Assembly (NCBI GenBank): GCA_034766995.1
Contig: CM068319.1
Coordinates: forward strand, 23,663,959-23,727,958
Source: Acanthacorydalis orientalis
Lineage: Eukaryota; Arthropoda; Insecta; Megaloptera; Corydalidae
Direction of reading: 5' to 3'
Length of the DNA stretch: 64,000 nucleotides
Under the pieces are notes generated by a model that saw only the letters and a list, made by a program, of their open reading frames with translations, did no database searches and was not told where the DNA came from. The translations under genes were made by a program, and so were the position numbers. This document shows, piece after piece, positions 24,400-42,420 of the stretch; within the stretch, counting starts at the first letter, position 1, and the number at the start of each line of letters is the position of its first letter.

Positions 24400-24800
24400 C
24401 TTCACTTATCCATAAATAGGTCATCTCGGACCAGAGTTAATTCTTCATTGTAATGTACCATTGTGAAAGAACTATTTTCGATTACAATATAGACCAGATG
24501 TTTATTTTAGTCTTAATGTATAATGCTAGTTATTACGCCATAAAGTTTATTAAAGAAAAAAATAATCTTACAGCAATTATGTATGCCACAATAGTGTAAA
24601 TGTAATCAATGCACAGGAGTTTATTCATGTATGTCATAGTGTTACAGAAATGTTGATTTATATTCTATTTTATTCAACCGGATGCGAATAATGGAAACTA
24701 GGTACCAAGGCCATTCGTCACCATACGCTTTATTTGTGCCTTTGGTCGTTTAATATTCCTTCAGGCTGCCTTCATGAACTCTAGCACTCGTTTTTAAGTA
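24400..24800. other. G+C-richer island with inverted repeat
   Basis: The densest part is 24,675-24,785. ACCAAGGC near 24,703 and GCCTTTGGT near 24,738 are near-complementary arms around a ~28-nt loop. No coding frame with splice sites was found. A regulatory element or structured RNA is possible. Confidence 0.3.
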
Positions 24801-29034
<4,234 letters not shown>

Positions 29035-29300
29035 TAATTTAGTTACGTTATAGAGACATAGCGACGATGAAAACGCTAAAGACATATGAAACCAAGTGCA
29101 GCCCACACAACATCACTGATATGTGAAGTGTCCAGTTGATTGATGGTTGAGACGAGGGAATTAAAAAGCACATTCGGCATTCGTGGTTGACCTATGAACT
29201 CTGAAAGGTCACCATTTCGATATAGCAGGTGCAAACACCACCGTTATAGGCGTTTTTTATGTTTCCAGTAGCGTATCATATTACTAAAGTATGTGCTTTA
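29035..29300. other. G+C-richer island, possible regulatory element
   Basis: A balanced 250-bp segment without an extended frame. TGACCTATG and GAAAGGTCACC (about 29,189-29,213) form a widely spaced everted pair of AGGTCA half-sites, the core bound by nuclear receptors; CAGGTGCAAACACC nearby contains an E-box. Motif matches this short occur by chance, so only the island itself is well supported. Confidence 0.35.
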
Positions 29301-30009
29301 CGATGTGTATACTCATGTTACTGAAGAATAATAAAAGAAATATTTATCTGTATTTTTTTCAATAGTATTATGTTTTTATAATTCTGTTTAGTGTATAAAA
29401 TTAATAATTTGATTTTTTCATACGTGTAATCAATAATCACATGCATGTGATATATGATCAGGAACATTGAATTCATTTTTCTTCTGTGCTATGTGTAATA
29501 TTTATTATATTTTATAACATAATTTATTCGAACTTTTATTGCAAATTATTGTATTTCTGTCATATATAAATGTATATTTAGACAGAAACTTTAGCTGAAA
29601 TATAAAATTAAATACTATGGTATTTGAAATTATTTGATTGTTACTTTTGTAAAAATATTTGATTAAAATTTCGATGTGCTTTGAAGTTTTATTTTCATTA
29701 GATTTGATTTTGATAAATACACCTATAAAATGCTAAATATGTTTGATAAATTCGTTAAAAGTGTTCATTATAGAGAAAAAAATATGACAAATTATTTTAT
29801 TAGCTGTTTTTTTTTTGTATTCCTTTTTATACAAAAAATGATAAGTGAATGAAATGTTACACAAAAATATTTATGTAAATAAATTATATGTGAAATTTAA
29901 AGATTTTGTTATTGAAAGATAATGAGATGTGTAATTGAAAGAAGATATATATGTATAAATTTGATAAAAATACAACAAAAATAAATAATTTTAGATATTT
30001 ATAGAAGCT
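29301..30009. other. AT-rich spacer, no gene seen
   Basis: Nothing recognisable beyond homopolymer runs. Confidence 0.6.
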
Positions 30010-30420
30010 TTAAGTACAAAATGAATTCCACGCCACTGTACTCGAATATGTGTACGATATTGATATTCGCATCAACGCATTATTTGTCCAACATTTCAAT
30101 TTTAATCGTTTTCTGATGACCAATGATAATTATGTTCAAATGTAGGTAATTGAATGTTATATTGGTTATGGTGCTTGACATGTTAATCAAACAATATTTT
30201 AGAAATCGTTTGAATCACGCCAGCACCACATATTTCGACAAGTGATTTTTATTGTATTTTTATTTTATTTTTTTCTTAAAACTTATTGCTTCGAAGAATT
30301 AGGTCATTTTTCGATCAAGTGTTTTCTTTCACTTTTATTTCGATGTGATGTAAATCATTCACGCCGTTTTGAACACATTCTTTTGATTTTTTTGATCGTT
30401 GTGCGGACTAGATTTGTACT
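30010..30420 (+). other. Mild island with a coding-like 43-codon frame
   Basis: A plus-strand frame from about 30,012 to a TAG near 30,145 contains EFHATVLEYVYDIDIRINAL and continues with a mixed composition unlike the Lys/Asn/Ile pattern of chance frames here. It has no clear acceptor or family match. A further frame at 30,242-30,427 is Phe/Leu-rich and less convincing. Old exon, transposon relic or chance are all possible. Confidence 0.25.
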
Positions 30421-31707
30421 TTTTTAAAAAAAAATCATTACACACATACATACGCACACACAGACACACACACATATTATATATATATATAATGTTTAAT
30501 AAAACGACATTTATACTTGAATACTCATTTTAATTTCTTTTAAATATTAAACCTAACGAGGATCAGTTTTTCATTCAAAACATATATAATTTTATTAGTT
30601 TTTAATTTAAAAAATATAAATGTTTTAATTAAATACAATGTAGTGGTATTTATTGATATCGTTAATGTATTTTTAATATAATTCTTACCAATATGTGTTT
30701 GTAAAAGATTTTTTTTTATTCATATGATTTATAATTGAGTTAAGAAAAGTTTTTGTTGTTTTGTTACAAAGTACAATATTTTATTTTCAGAACTTTTGTC
30801 TATCTTCAGTTTAGATTATGATATTGTGCATATATAGTATAGAAATAGTGCTATAATTATATGTAGTAAAACATAATAAACTTTCTTTTATTAGACATAA
30901 AAGGAATTACTTAATAAAATAAAAGTATTTCTCTTTAATCATATATACAAACATACATATATACATATACATACAAATATATATATATATATATATATAC
31001 AATATTAAAAAAATAGTTTATTAGGAAAGAAATAAAATTGAAATCAAAAAATTCTATTATTAATTAGTTGAGTTTTATTTGTTTTATGAGTAATTAATTA
31101 TTGTGGTTTGAAAATAAATCTGGAAAAAAATTTCCATTTAAAAAATCTGCACGAGTTTAGATAAAATAATTACAAAATTGTAAATAAAATAAGCGATTAA
31201 CTAGTATACAACCATAACTAGTTATTGGTTTTCAACTTATTTTAATTTAGTATTTAGTCTATTTAATTCAATTCTCAATGCTAAGGCAGATGCTCTGCAG
31301 TAAAATATGACTTATCTATGAGTTGTAGTTCATTGTAAAGAAAAACAAGCTTAACTTCGTTTTAAAAAAATCGAAATTTGAATATTTTTTTGATAAGTAA
31401 TCAATCTTTTAGATATTCATTGTGTATAGCCCCAATTACATATCAAAAATCGACAAGAGATTAATTGTTGTATGATCAATAAATAATGTTATACCATAAA
31501 TCCATTTATAGTGTATCTTTTTTGAATATAATATTTTATGGTATAAGAAAATAGAAAAAGATTCGAACCTATCTATTTTCTCCGTTCTTATTAACATACA
31601 ACATTTGTAATTGACTTTTGCATTAAAATAATTTATTATTATAAACAATCTAACTGAAAAGCGGTTCTTTTTTTGATATTCCATTGACTTTTCTATTGTT
31701 ATATGCT

Positions 31708-31768
<61 letters not shown>

Positions 31769-33065
31769 TGTGTATATTGAAATGGATTAACTTATCCGTA
31801 TCTTAAAACATCGAGACAGTTTTAGTTCCTGTACCTACAAGGAAACTTGGTATTCTGCTCAAGACCATATATGCTTATACTGTTATTTATACTATTGTCA
31901 TATTTATCGATACGAAATGTTCTGTCAGACACTGTTCTATGATAAATAATGTATTCAAATTAAACAAATATAATATCAAACAAATAGAATCGATGCATAT
32001 TAATATAAAATATCAGAATTTTAATCTAATCAAATACTTAAGAATCGCCATATCACAGAAGTGGAAATCAGGTTATATATGTAGCAGATTAAAAATTATG
32101 TGACCGCTACAAGTTAAGTCTGAAATTTTCAATAAGAAAATTATATTTTTGTTAAATTGTTATTTAATGAGGTAACTAAGGTTTTAAATTGTTATTTAAT
32201 AAATTTCCAAAGTAATTTTTATAATGTAAATAATAAGAAAGTATTTTTTCAGATTTTTTTTACGATTATTTCATGGTATGTTTTAAAAAGAGGATATTAT
32301 GTCGGAAAAAAATACGTTATGAATTGAACTATTTGGTTGCTATAATTTAGAAAATTTGTATAATATGTTAAATTTTCTGAACATGCACTCTGACAATGAC
32401 AGAATGCAATAAGTTCGTATAAGCGTATAAAAACTGACAACCGTCAATTATTGATTATTTTAATAAAAAAATATATTTGATTTACTAATTTACTTGCGAA
32501 CATTGAATAATATACATATAGATTTATAAATATATATTAATGAGATTTTTGTTACAAAATTATTATTAAAATGTTAAATAATTAAATTATTATACACATA
32601 CAAACACACATGCTAACGAAAATTTAGCACTTGAGTATAATGTACTATAATTCCTGTGATTCCAATATATATATATATATGTTTGTGTGTGTGTGTGCGT
32701 GTGTGCGCGCGCGTGTGTGTGTGTATGTATGTGAATGTATATGTATAAAAAGAGGAAGAGGTTGAATATTTAATACCTATTTTTAAACGGTTATTTTCAC
32801 GTCACACAAATGATTTGATTAGATTTTTTTGTATATAACAACATCAAGTTATTATAAACAGGATGCTTAATGGAAATTAACTAATTGCGACACAGTTGTT
32901 AATGTTTAATTTAATTTATAATTAGGTGTCTCCGAAATTGTTTTTGTACGAAAAGATTAATTGCTTACATAATACTACAACTGTTAAATATCTGTAATAT
33001 TTTTATAAACTATTTTGTTAACTTACATATTAATAAAATATTTTTATTCATATAAACGCACACAC

Positions 33066-33110
<45 letters not shown>

Positions 33111-36100
33111 ATTCTAATGAGTTTTCATTTGAAATCAAATTTCAATAGAAGATGAACACGTCATTTATTAAATAAAAGTACAATATCCATAATATAATTA
33201 TAAGAAATTATTAGTAGAAATATAAAAAGCTCAATCAGGGTCTTCTTCTATTAAAAAAGATTGCAAGAATAAGTTTTTATAATATTAATAAAAATATCCA
33301 ATTAACATTATCTACTATTATTTTCAGAAAGCAATTTTTAATATTAATAAATGAGTAAATTGAATTTGATTATATACTTATATGAAACATCATATGAGAT
33401 AGTTATATTGGTTTGGATTGAGTAATATGTACAAAATGTCAATATTTTATTCGATGGAAAGTAAAATATTTCATTTCAATTTTTTTTAGTACACATATAG
33501 ATATTTACTTATATATATATATATATATATATATATAACAATTTTATGTATATGAAAAAAATTACGAATGTTACGTTATTAAAGTAATTATTTGTTAAAA
33601 ATTATTGTATGTTACAAAATTTTTGTTATAGGTAATTTCGCATAGCGTATCCTGTCAATTATACTAGAAGATGCTAATAAAATATTCATATCATTGACCT
33701 ACCAAATTACATTGTTCTCGAAAACGGATGTAATTATATCGAAGAAGTAGAATAAAATGCCCAATAACTACGCAATTACGACTTGATTTTATGATGTCCT
33801 AACAGATAAAGGTCGAACATTAAATAAAGAATTGTTTAATTAAAAAACTTACACACACACAGAGACAGAAAGAAATCTGTTGCAATATCCAAATTAACGT
33901 TTCCATGTCAAATAAAGTCACGTTGAAATCTGAATCTCATAAATTTGTTTCATTGATAATTAATTTCATGAGTATATTTTTTTTTATTTTACTATAGCTA
34001 GTTCGACATTTGATAATTAATGTTTGATAAATGTCTCAATAAGGCTGTATTGAATATACTTTTTTATATTGGCATTATTAAAGATTAATAATTTACTTTT
34101 TATTAAGAAGCTATTTAAAAATGTGCTACTAGTTCGAATCTGAATTTACGAAAAATATTAAATTAAATTAACCAAGTCAGTTTTGATTGAAATATTTAGT
34201 CATATAGAATCTATTTTCTCGAATTGTTATCTTTAATTTTCTTTTAATGTTTATGCAATAACAATACGTCAAGTTCTTTAATTTGCAATATATGTATCCT
34301 AAAAGAAAATTAAAAACAGAAAATAAAAATGTTAAGGTGAGAAATAGACATTGCACTTTTATCTTAATTCTAAGAAGAAAACATATTTTAAACATATTTA
34401 TATTAAAATGTTCATTCAATTCATTTTGTTAAATAAATTCCGACAGTAAAAATAATAAGTGAATAAAAAAACTATAAAAATCTTTCCTGTTGTTTCGTCA
34501 TAACTAATTATGTTTTAACAATATAATAATAGAAAATCGTGTAGAAATAAGATATGAGAAGTTATAAACCAAAAAAATAAAAAAGTATTTAAATTTAAAT
34601 ATTTTTATATGAATTGTGCAAATATTCTTTATTATACTTTTTATTTAATGATTTTTATTCTTTATACAGGAATATTAATAACAAAATGTAATTAGTTCAG
34701 ATTTTATTATGAAAAAGTACTTCTATTTATGATATTAAAAAAATCTATTTTAAATTTATTCATATACTTCAATGATAATAATAAAATAATTATTGATACG
34801 ATCATTCAGCCAATCAAATGTGATGACAAATTTTGAAAAGACTAATTCGTAAATTTCAATTTCAATTTAGTTTGTAATGAAATCTACTCAGTTTATAAAT
34901 AATATGTAAAGGTTTGAATAATTATAACTCCTTGCTCATTTAGTTAATTTAATTATTCTTAGTTTTGTTTATTTAAAATAAATTGAAATAAATAATAAAA
35001 TATTCTTATCATATCTTAATTAGTTTAATAATTTATAGTTATGCATTTATAAAGATGTTTAAAAATAAATCTTCATAAGAAGTATATAGTTTCTGCTTTT
35101 TCAATGATTAGTTTACAATTGAATATTTCGTGAAAGAGTAACAAAATATTTTTGAAATTTTACAATCTTTTTCCAAAGAATGATTACATAAAAGGTAAAA
35201 TAGTATCTTGGTAGAATCAATTATTGATATCCTCGCTAAATCGTTTGAAAAAATCTGAAGTTATAATTCTTAATAAATCTAAATATTATTTATTAATTTT
35301 TTAACCTTTTTTAATACAAAATGACAAAATGAATAAAGTTAGAGTTTTAAAAAATAAAACTGTTCTAAGGCGTGAGAAAATATGTTTAAATTTTAAACAT
35401 CTGTGTTGTATTGCATTAACAGATTGTACTTTTTAGAGGACGATTAACAATAAGGAAAAATTAGAAAAGCATAGATTTTATTGTATCAATATATTATTTT
35501 GGTTTATAATTGGATATGTCATGAAATAACAATAAAACTTATTCAAGGCAGTCTCCTTCATAAAACGTGAATCTGATCTGTTAAGTTACAGATATCACTG
35601 TTAAATAATCATATTTTTAAATGCACGATTTTTCATATCATTCGGTAAAGATCAGATAAGTTAAGAAAATTTTTATGAGGTGAATTATGTTAACTTATAA
35701 AAAGTACAGTTAATATATCACACGTATTTAAGACCAATTATCGCTCTAAAAATAATATACGGAAAGAAATAGTATCATTTATTTTTTCATCAAAGTATCT
35801 TTTTATCTGTTTATCTGACTTTAAACAGAAAAAAATTAATGTAATCTAATTAGTTAAATGATTTTACTCCAGATATTTTCTACATTAATTGATAAATAAC
35901 AGATTAAAGGACTATGTTAACTTTAGCCTACATCAGTTTCGACAAAGAAAGTTAATCAGCAACTAATTTTGGTTATTAATAATCGTACAAAAGAGAAGTT
36001 AGTTCTTTGTTTTTAAATAAATACATGACATACATTCAAGTACCAGATTCAGTAATAATAGTATTTCATCATTTATTTATATCTATTTTCTGTTAAGTGT

Positions 36101-36130
36101 ATGTATTTACGAAATAAATAATTATTTATT

Positions 36131-36171
<41 letters not shown>

Positions 36172-36195
36172 AATATTAAAACAATTTGAATAAAA
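30421..36195. other. AT-rich spacer with microsatellites
   Basis: TA arrays at about 30,975-31,001, 31,720-31,765, 33,068-33,106, 33,510-33,536 and 36,137-36,166, plus the GT/GC tract at 32.67-32.75 kb. Minus frames at 31,436-31,684 and 34,177-34,419 show only chance composition. Confidence 0.6.
32667..32750. repeat. Alternating purine-pyrimidine tract with (GC)n core
   Basis: TA passes into GTGTGTGTGTGTGCGTGTG, then GCGCGCGCGTGTGTGTGTGT and TATGTATG. The strictly alternating pattern with a GC core is the classical substrate for left-handed (Z) DNA. Confidence 0.9.
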
Positions 36196-36205
36196 CATCT
36201 TGTAT

Positions 36206-36240
36206 ATACGGGTTGGCTGAAGCGCTATAGGTATTTACCC
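36206..36240 (+). mobile_element. Possible mariner-type terminal repeat remnant
   Basis: ACGGGTTGGCTGAAGCG follows TATATA, and resembles the outer end of several mariner inverted repeats (TA target then a G-rich GGTTGG string). No partner end or transposase is visible nearby, so this is weak. Confidence 0.25.
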
Positions 36241-36508
36241 GATGGCATATAACACAGAAATATATAATTAACATATCTCATGTGTCGTAATATTTGAAGA
36301 AAAAAAATGATAAAATAAATTAAAATATACCATTTTGCAGTCAACAGTTGTTGAATATAAAGAACATTTGGAATCAAACGCTTTTACTTTTTAAAATTAT
36401 TACACTGGCGGTAAAACTTTGATTATATATCAGTAAAAAATAAATTGTTATTTAAATATATTTTTGGTTTTTGTTGAGTATGATTGATATTTAGTTAATG
36501 AATATCAC

Positions 36509-36573
<65 letters not shown>

Positions 36574-37963
36574 TATATAGTATTAAGAAATGTGAACGTA
36601 CTGTTTAAGAGCGATTCCTTGCTTATTCCTAGCAAAAGTATGTGCATAAACAAGAAATTTCAATTAAAACAGAGCTAGAAACATTGATATTTGAATTACA
36701 ATTTTTTTCTTACAACTTCCATAAATTTCATTAAAGATTTATATTATTTGTACCATTAAGAATAGTTTAAATATATTCATCCCTCTGATGAGTGAAAGTC
36801 AATTTATAATAAGAGTACGGAACAATTATAATATTGAAAGTGTATTTATAAGAATAATAATTTTATATTCTTTTTTATTTCTGCAAAAAGACAATAATAT
36901 TTCACGTGAAATATCTTCTTGTATAATTTTTAAATATGGCCATTTTTACAGTCTTATGTTATATCAATGTATATATTTTTGAACTGGATACATGACAAGA
37001 TTGATGGGTCTATAATTGGATAAATCAGGTTCTTACTATTCATTAATGATCACCAACGTTTATATTTGTTCTAAATTTTTCATTTATTTGTTTCGTTTTT
37101 CATTCGATATTCTCTACATTTAATGTTATAAAACTGGATGTATTGTCTGTGCCTCTCGTGACGATTACTAAAAAAAACTCTTAAAAACAATGCTGGGCTA
37201 ATATCAATAAATTTTTAATTTTTCATTACATCAGTTTCTGGCCTGGTTGATATATGTTAATCTTTTGTGATAATTTCACTAATGTTTATTTGTTTATGTA
37301 AAAAATAAAGTAATGAAAAGAGTCATTATGCATTTGAGATAAACACTTTGTTAATGAAAATAAAATTGATCAGAAGTTATTCAAACAGAATGTTTATTAA
37401 TTCAATATATAAACCACTCATATATCATCGTTTAAATATTTTTTTTAAATATCGCTATATATGTTTGTTAAATTATTTATATTTTAATACTAACAATTTT
37501 TCAATAATTTTATGTTATTTAAATTAGCATAAAAATAAATTATAGCAGGAACTTTATAACATATATTAATTATAAAACACTTGCTAATTCCAAAACTATA
37601 AAATCAATATTAATATTATTATAGATAGATAAGCAACAAAATGATAATATAAATCATTAATCATTTAATATAATATTTATATGAAATAAAATAACATTAT
37701 ATAATATACATAAACCTTATACAAATAAATTAATTAATATCGAAATGTAAACTGTAATATCATTCCGTAACGGTCCTACTAAGTTAATATTATTAAACGA
37801 AATACAACATAATAATTAATTAATCACTATTACGTTCGAATAGTATTTATTTAATTATTAAATTTATATGATGTGCCTCACGGCTAATCAACTGCACTAT
37901 ATTCTTTTCTTTTGGACAACAGTTATAATTCGAATTTTAAAATTTTATTCATACGTGTATATA

Positions 37964-38027
<64 letters not shown>

Positions 38028-38639
38028 AAAGATAATCTTATTAAATATATACATGGAAAAACAAATTGAAAATATATTTAATTTAATTTTATCATACTTT
38101 TTTAATAATAAAACTGAATGAAGTATCTGAAATGTCATAAAAATCAATAATAAATGTAATTTATTGTAAAGGAAAATTATTTTTGGAATAAAATTGCAAA
38201 TATTCAAAATTCATAAGGAATTGAAAAGTTTAAAATGATGATAGAATGTTTTTTATTTATTAACTCATTGTTGATATTAATGTAAATAAATAGAAATATA
38301 AACAATTATAAAATTGTAAATTATTAACTTGTAAAGAATAATGAATTAGATACTACGTAAATAACGAATATTGTATAAGGAGGAAAGATATAATAAATGA
38401 GAAGAACAATAGAGTTGAAAGAGTTAACATTGAGTAGAAAAAACAGAGAGAAGAGTTATTTACTCGATTAAAATACGCAGACAAAAGATAAATGCTTGAT
38501 TTTTATGAAACATTAATTTAATTCGTTATAAAAATAAATATTATATCTATTTGTATGATATTTAAATTTACATAAAAAGAAATTTTGATTTTTAAGAAAT
38601 TGAAATGATAAGAAGAAAATATGTTGGTAAATTATGTAT

Positions 38640-38695
<56 letters not shown>

Positions 38696-39789
38696 TTCTT
38701 ATCTTCCTATAAAATGTGAACAAAGGTTTACTAATTTTTATCCATTATTCAATTAGATGTCAGAATATAAAAATACTTTTTATAGCTGTTGGGAATGCTT
38801 TCATTTCTGCATATTAAATCATTAGTAAAAGTCTTCAAACGTACCATATATTTAACAGGAGAAACAATAACAACATTAAGTGTTTGTTTCTTTTTGGAAC
38901 CATTGTCCTAAGCAGGTGTATTTACAATAATTATAATTAGATCAGTTTAAAGAAATTTATTGTTCAGTAATTTATTATAAACATGTTTTTTCATCCTACT
39001 TCATATTTAATACGTTTATTTCATTACAATTTAAATATATTTTAATTAACAGTATAGATATAGTTATATGCACAAATATTTATTATTTTGATATAAAAAG
39101 TCAAAGAACGAATTTGTTTGATACCAAACTAATATGTTTACATTACTCGGACTGTTTTAAATAGTATGATTTATTTTCTAACGATAATAATGTGTATACA
39201 TTTTGTAAACATAGATATATTAGGATTAGAAAATTGTTGTCTTTCCAATGATATAATAGTATTTTTTTATTAAATAGAATATTGAAAGAAAAGCTTTTCT
39301 TTATAAATTAATTGCAATGATATAAAGAGTTAAAATTTATATCATTCACTTTAGTATATAAATATTTTGTAACAAAGTTTGTTTTATATTTGTTATAATT
39401 AACGCTACTTGGATTTTTTTTAAATACTTCATTTTTAAATATGCAATTTTCTTAATTAGAATATCAACTGAACCTCCTTTTTATTATTCTCTAATGACTA
39501 TATATTCTATATATGTGAATCATTAAAAAATTAATCAATATAATCATAAATATAATTATGAAAAAAACTGTTTTCTTTTCATAGCAATTTATATTTATGT
39601 TCATGCCTTTTATTTGTAATTGGTATAATACTTATTCTTAGCAAAAACATATATGATTTGCATATGCCTTTATTTGTCGAATTATAATTACTATAAAAAA
39701 GTAAGGTCTTGTTCTTATATATTGTTCATTATAAAGGTAGAATAAATTCATTCTATTCTTAATTAATAACATTAATACGAAATAAAAAA
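36241..39789. other. AT-rich spacer with microsatellites
   Basis: TA arrays at about 36,508-36,579, 37,969-38,024 and 38,643-38,692. A slightly balanced patch near 37,140-37,260 is too small to classify. No gene is supported. Confidence 0.6.
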
Positions 39790-40000
39790 GAGATCCTTCT
39801 TTATTAAAATGGAATCAGAACATTGAACCTGCTAAAAAGCGTAACAATGTCAGGGTACAGGTTTCATGCATAAGCATGAGAATACCTAGTCGTCACTTTC
39901 CATTGAACTCGAAGGATCGACGTTGGCTATGTACAATCACGTATACTTCGGCTCTGCGTCGCATTGTAACTGCGAGAAGAATCGAGCAAACGTGAAATGA
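39790..40000. other. G+C-richer island, possible regulatory element
   Basis: A balanced 200-bp block containing CATGCATAAGCATG (about 39,867-39,881), a palindromic octamer-like string, and CTCGAAGGATCGACG. No open frame with splice sites. The sharp edge against AT-rich flanks is the main evidence. Confidence 0.35.
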
Positions 40001-40507
40001 TAGTATTTAATCTATATTTAGAACAAACTGTGTTTAAACTTTAAAATATTTCGATTGACATTTATGTATGCTTTTTACTGACATTAATGTTGCTGTAATT
40101 TTTAATATTAATCATTGATAACTGAAGTTGGGTACTAACTTCATTTACATCATTAAAGAAATGAGTATGCAATAAAACGTGTCAAAAAAGTAATTAGAAC
40201 AAAAAAATATTAAAAATCAACTTAAGAACAAGCTTAAATAAATCTACAAATACAAATGGTTCGGTTGTAATGATCAATATTGATTATATATAAATATAAA
40301 CAGAAAATTATATAACTAAATTGGATTGATAATACATTATAGTATAATATAATAAAAAAATAAAAAAATGCAGCATACGAGGTAAATAGTAAAAAAGTAA
40401 ATAAGCATAGAAGCAGAAAAATTGTATTAATATTTGACAAAAAGTAATAAAATCGTTGTATTTTTTCCAGGAAGCATTTTTGGAGTGTGTAAGTCTTATT
40501 ATCATGT

Positions 40508-40746
40508 AATGTCGTGTTATGTGTGTAGTTGTACCTCGGGGTGTATCCCCCCGAAACCTATCAGTGTTGTATTATCATATATTATCCTGTCTTGTGTCAA
40601 GTGTGGACCTGGTACGTGAAAATATGTGGGAAAACTTTCAAAAAACCCACATAGCAGTCTTTACCCGAAAAAAACATCCCCCAGAGCATCTCCTTCCTAT
40701 CCAGACTACTCCTTACTTACTTGGTATGCCGCCTCCGAGTTGGTAA
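40508..40746 (+). pseudogene. Unrecognised protein-like fragment
   Basis: A frame open from about 40,508 to TAA at 40,744 spans the whole G+C-richer island. Its C-terminal half carries VRENMWENFQKTH, FTRKKHPPEHLL and TTPYLLGMPPPSW, a composition unlike random frames of this region. I do not recognise the family. An overlapping frame can be read as a 141-nt segment (40,471-40,611) between TTTTTTCCAG and GTACGT, phase 1 on both sides, with seven cysteines in 47 codons. Only one reading can be right. The hairpin TCGGGGTGTATCCCCCCGA lies inside (about 40,537-40,555). A transposon-derived fragment is the most likely origin; a host exon is possible. Confidence 0.35.
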
Positions 40747-41009
40747 CGTTTAAATCGTTGACTATTTTTGAATTGTTTTTAATATTAAGTTTTCAATCCA
40801 ATTAAAACAGAGCTTTCTAAATGATTAAAATTAAGAATGATTAGAATTAAAATTAAGATTTACAATTATATTAATTAAACAGTATACATTTTAAATTTTA
40901 TTTACAACTATCATTAAAATTGTTTAGAATATATTTTCATTTTTTAAGTCTTTTGTGTAGTTTAACATCATAATCAGATTTTTCGGTAACTTGGCGCTCT
41001 GTGATGACG

Positions 41010-41160
41010 GTGTTGCATTAAAATGCGCATAAGCGACAATCGAAACAAATAATCAATAATTATTTATTGATTATTTTTGACCCAAAAATATTGGCGTGGT
41101 TTGTGGGGTGAAAAAAATTCATGTGTGAAAGTAAATTTAACCACAGTGTCAGAATTTTTT
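41010..41160 (+). repeat. Dispersed repeat, copy A
   Basis: The order AAAATGC.ATAAGC, a TTATTGATTA stretch, TGGTTTGTGGGG, then GTGAAAGT.ATTTAA.CACA is shared in the same orientation with 52,180-52,310. Both copies are followed by long TA arrays containing GTGTATATACAT. The family is unknown to me. Confidence 0.7.
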
Positions 41161-41201
41161 TGTGTTAAGATCATATTTTATAGTTAATTTGTACAGCAAT
41201 A

Positions 41202-41205
<4 letters not shown>

Positions 41206-41282
<77 letters not shown>

Positions 41283-41290
41283 GCGTGTGT
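41206..41290. repeat. (TA)n microsatellite linked to repeat copy A
   Basis: Two TA runs in opposite phase meeting at TAATAT, then ACATATGCGTGTGTATATACAT. Confidence 0.95.
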
Positions 41291-41999
41291 ATATACATTT
41301 ATATTTGATATATTTACTTTCTACAGCTATAAAATAATGTACTGTGATAAACAGATTGCAATTAGTTTAACAAAACTCAATGGATAGTTAAGTTTTTGTT
41401 TTGAATGATTATACAAAATAATAACGATAACTGAGCGATTATTTATGGCTTAACGATTCGTTAACCGGGAATGTTACTGCTGCTCTTAATCTGATCTTCA
41501 TAATGATTTCGTTTAAACTTACACATATTCATTGAGTTATTATACTTATGATTCGTGTTATTTGGGTTCACTGAAAAAATTAATGTATATTTTTCATGTT
41601 TAATTGTAACCAGTTTATAAATACTAAATTAGAAAAAAGTGTGTAATGTAAGTGAAGATAAATTAAGTCATTATTTTTCTTAAACAAGAACGGAAATTAA
41701 AAAAATAAAAATTGGTCGAGTTTTTTATATTTTTTTCATTCTATCACTTACTAATCATTTCATATTTTAGTACGTTTTTTTTAAATATATGATAAAGAAC
41801 TGATGCTGTGTGTTTGAGAATAGAATTGAATATAATTTTTATATTGTAACTCTGTCATAGATAGTCAAGAATGCTGTCAAGTTCATTAAGTGTTCTAGAT
41901 TGTTTATTTATAAATATTCGTATTCGAATTCATGATATGATGATGAATGATATGATATACTAGTCATTTTGTTCATCGTATTGTCATCAGAAATGAATC
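41291..41999. other. AT-rich spacer, no gene seen
   Basis: A short ATGATATGATGATGA repeat near 41,932-41,960 is the only pattern noticed. Confidence 0.6.
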
Positions 42000-42420
42000 A
42001 TTGGACAAAAAAAAATACTTCGTAGTAACTATGAAAGAAGTCATTGAGAGTTTTAAAAAATAAGGTCGATTCGAATTCAAGAACCATTGCTGTGATTCTT
42101 TTCTCGTGCGTTCGACGTGTTTGTTTCGGTTCCATATTGACTAATCTCAGTATCCTATCTATAATGACACTATTCTGTAACAATAAATACTCATTAAAAA
42201 ATATTGTATAAATATATCTCTGATATTTTGCTCTATTTCGTGCAAGGTCATTAGTTGTGGTTACACCATTTCATTGTTCTAGGCGTCAACGTTTCCGCAA
42301 AAGTTCATCTCGACGGCATGTAATGCACACCAAGGCCGAAATCATTAAACCTACAACTGTGTAATTATTGTTTATCTATAGCTGTCTGCTTGATGAAGCG
42401 TACCGTTTCATGTACATACC
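42000..42420. other. G+C-richer island, possible regulatory element or exon relic
   Basis: It holds a 61-codon minus frame (41,998-42,183) whose first half reads MEPKQTRRTHEKRITAMVL, which is more varied than chance frames here, and a balanced segment at 42,240-42,420 with no long frame. GCAAGGTCA near 42,243 resembles an orphan-receptor site and TTGTGGTTA near 42,255 a Runt site. No splice pair delimits the frame. Confidence 0.3.

Noticed and set aside
31560..31580. Minus-strand GGTTCGAATCT as a tRNA B box
   Set aside because: No A box upstream and no cloverleaf.
40234..40505. Minus frames of 65-68 codons
   Set aside because: Phe/Leu/Tyr-rich chance frames in AT-rich DNA opposite the 40.5 kb island.
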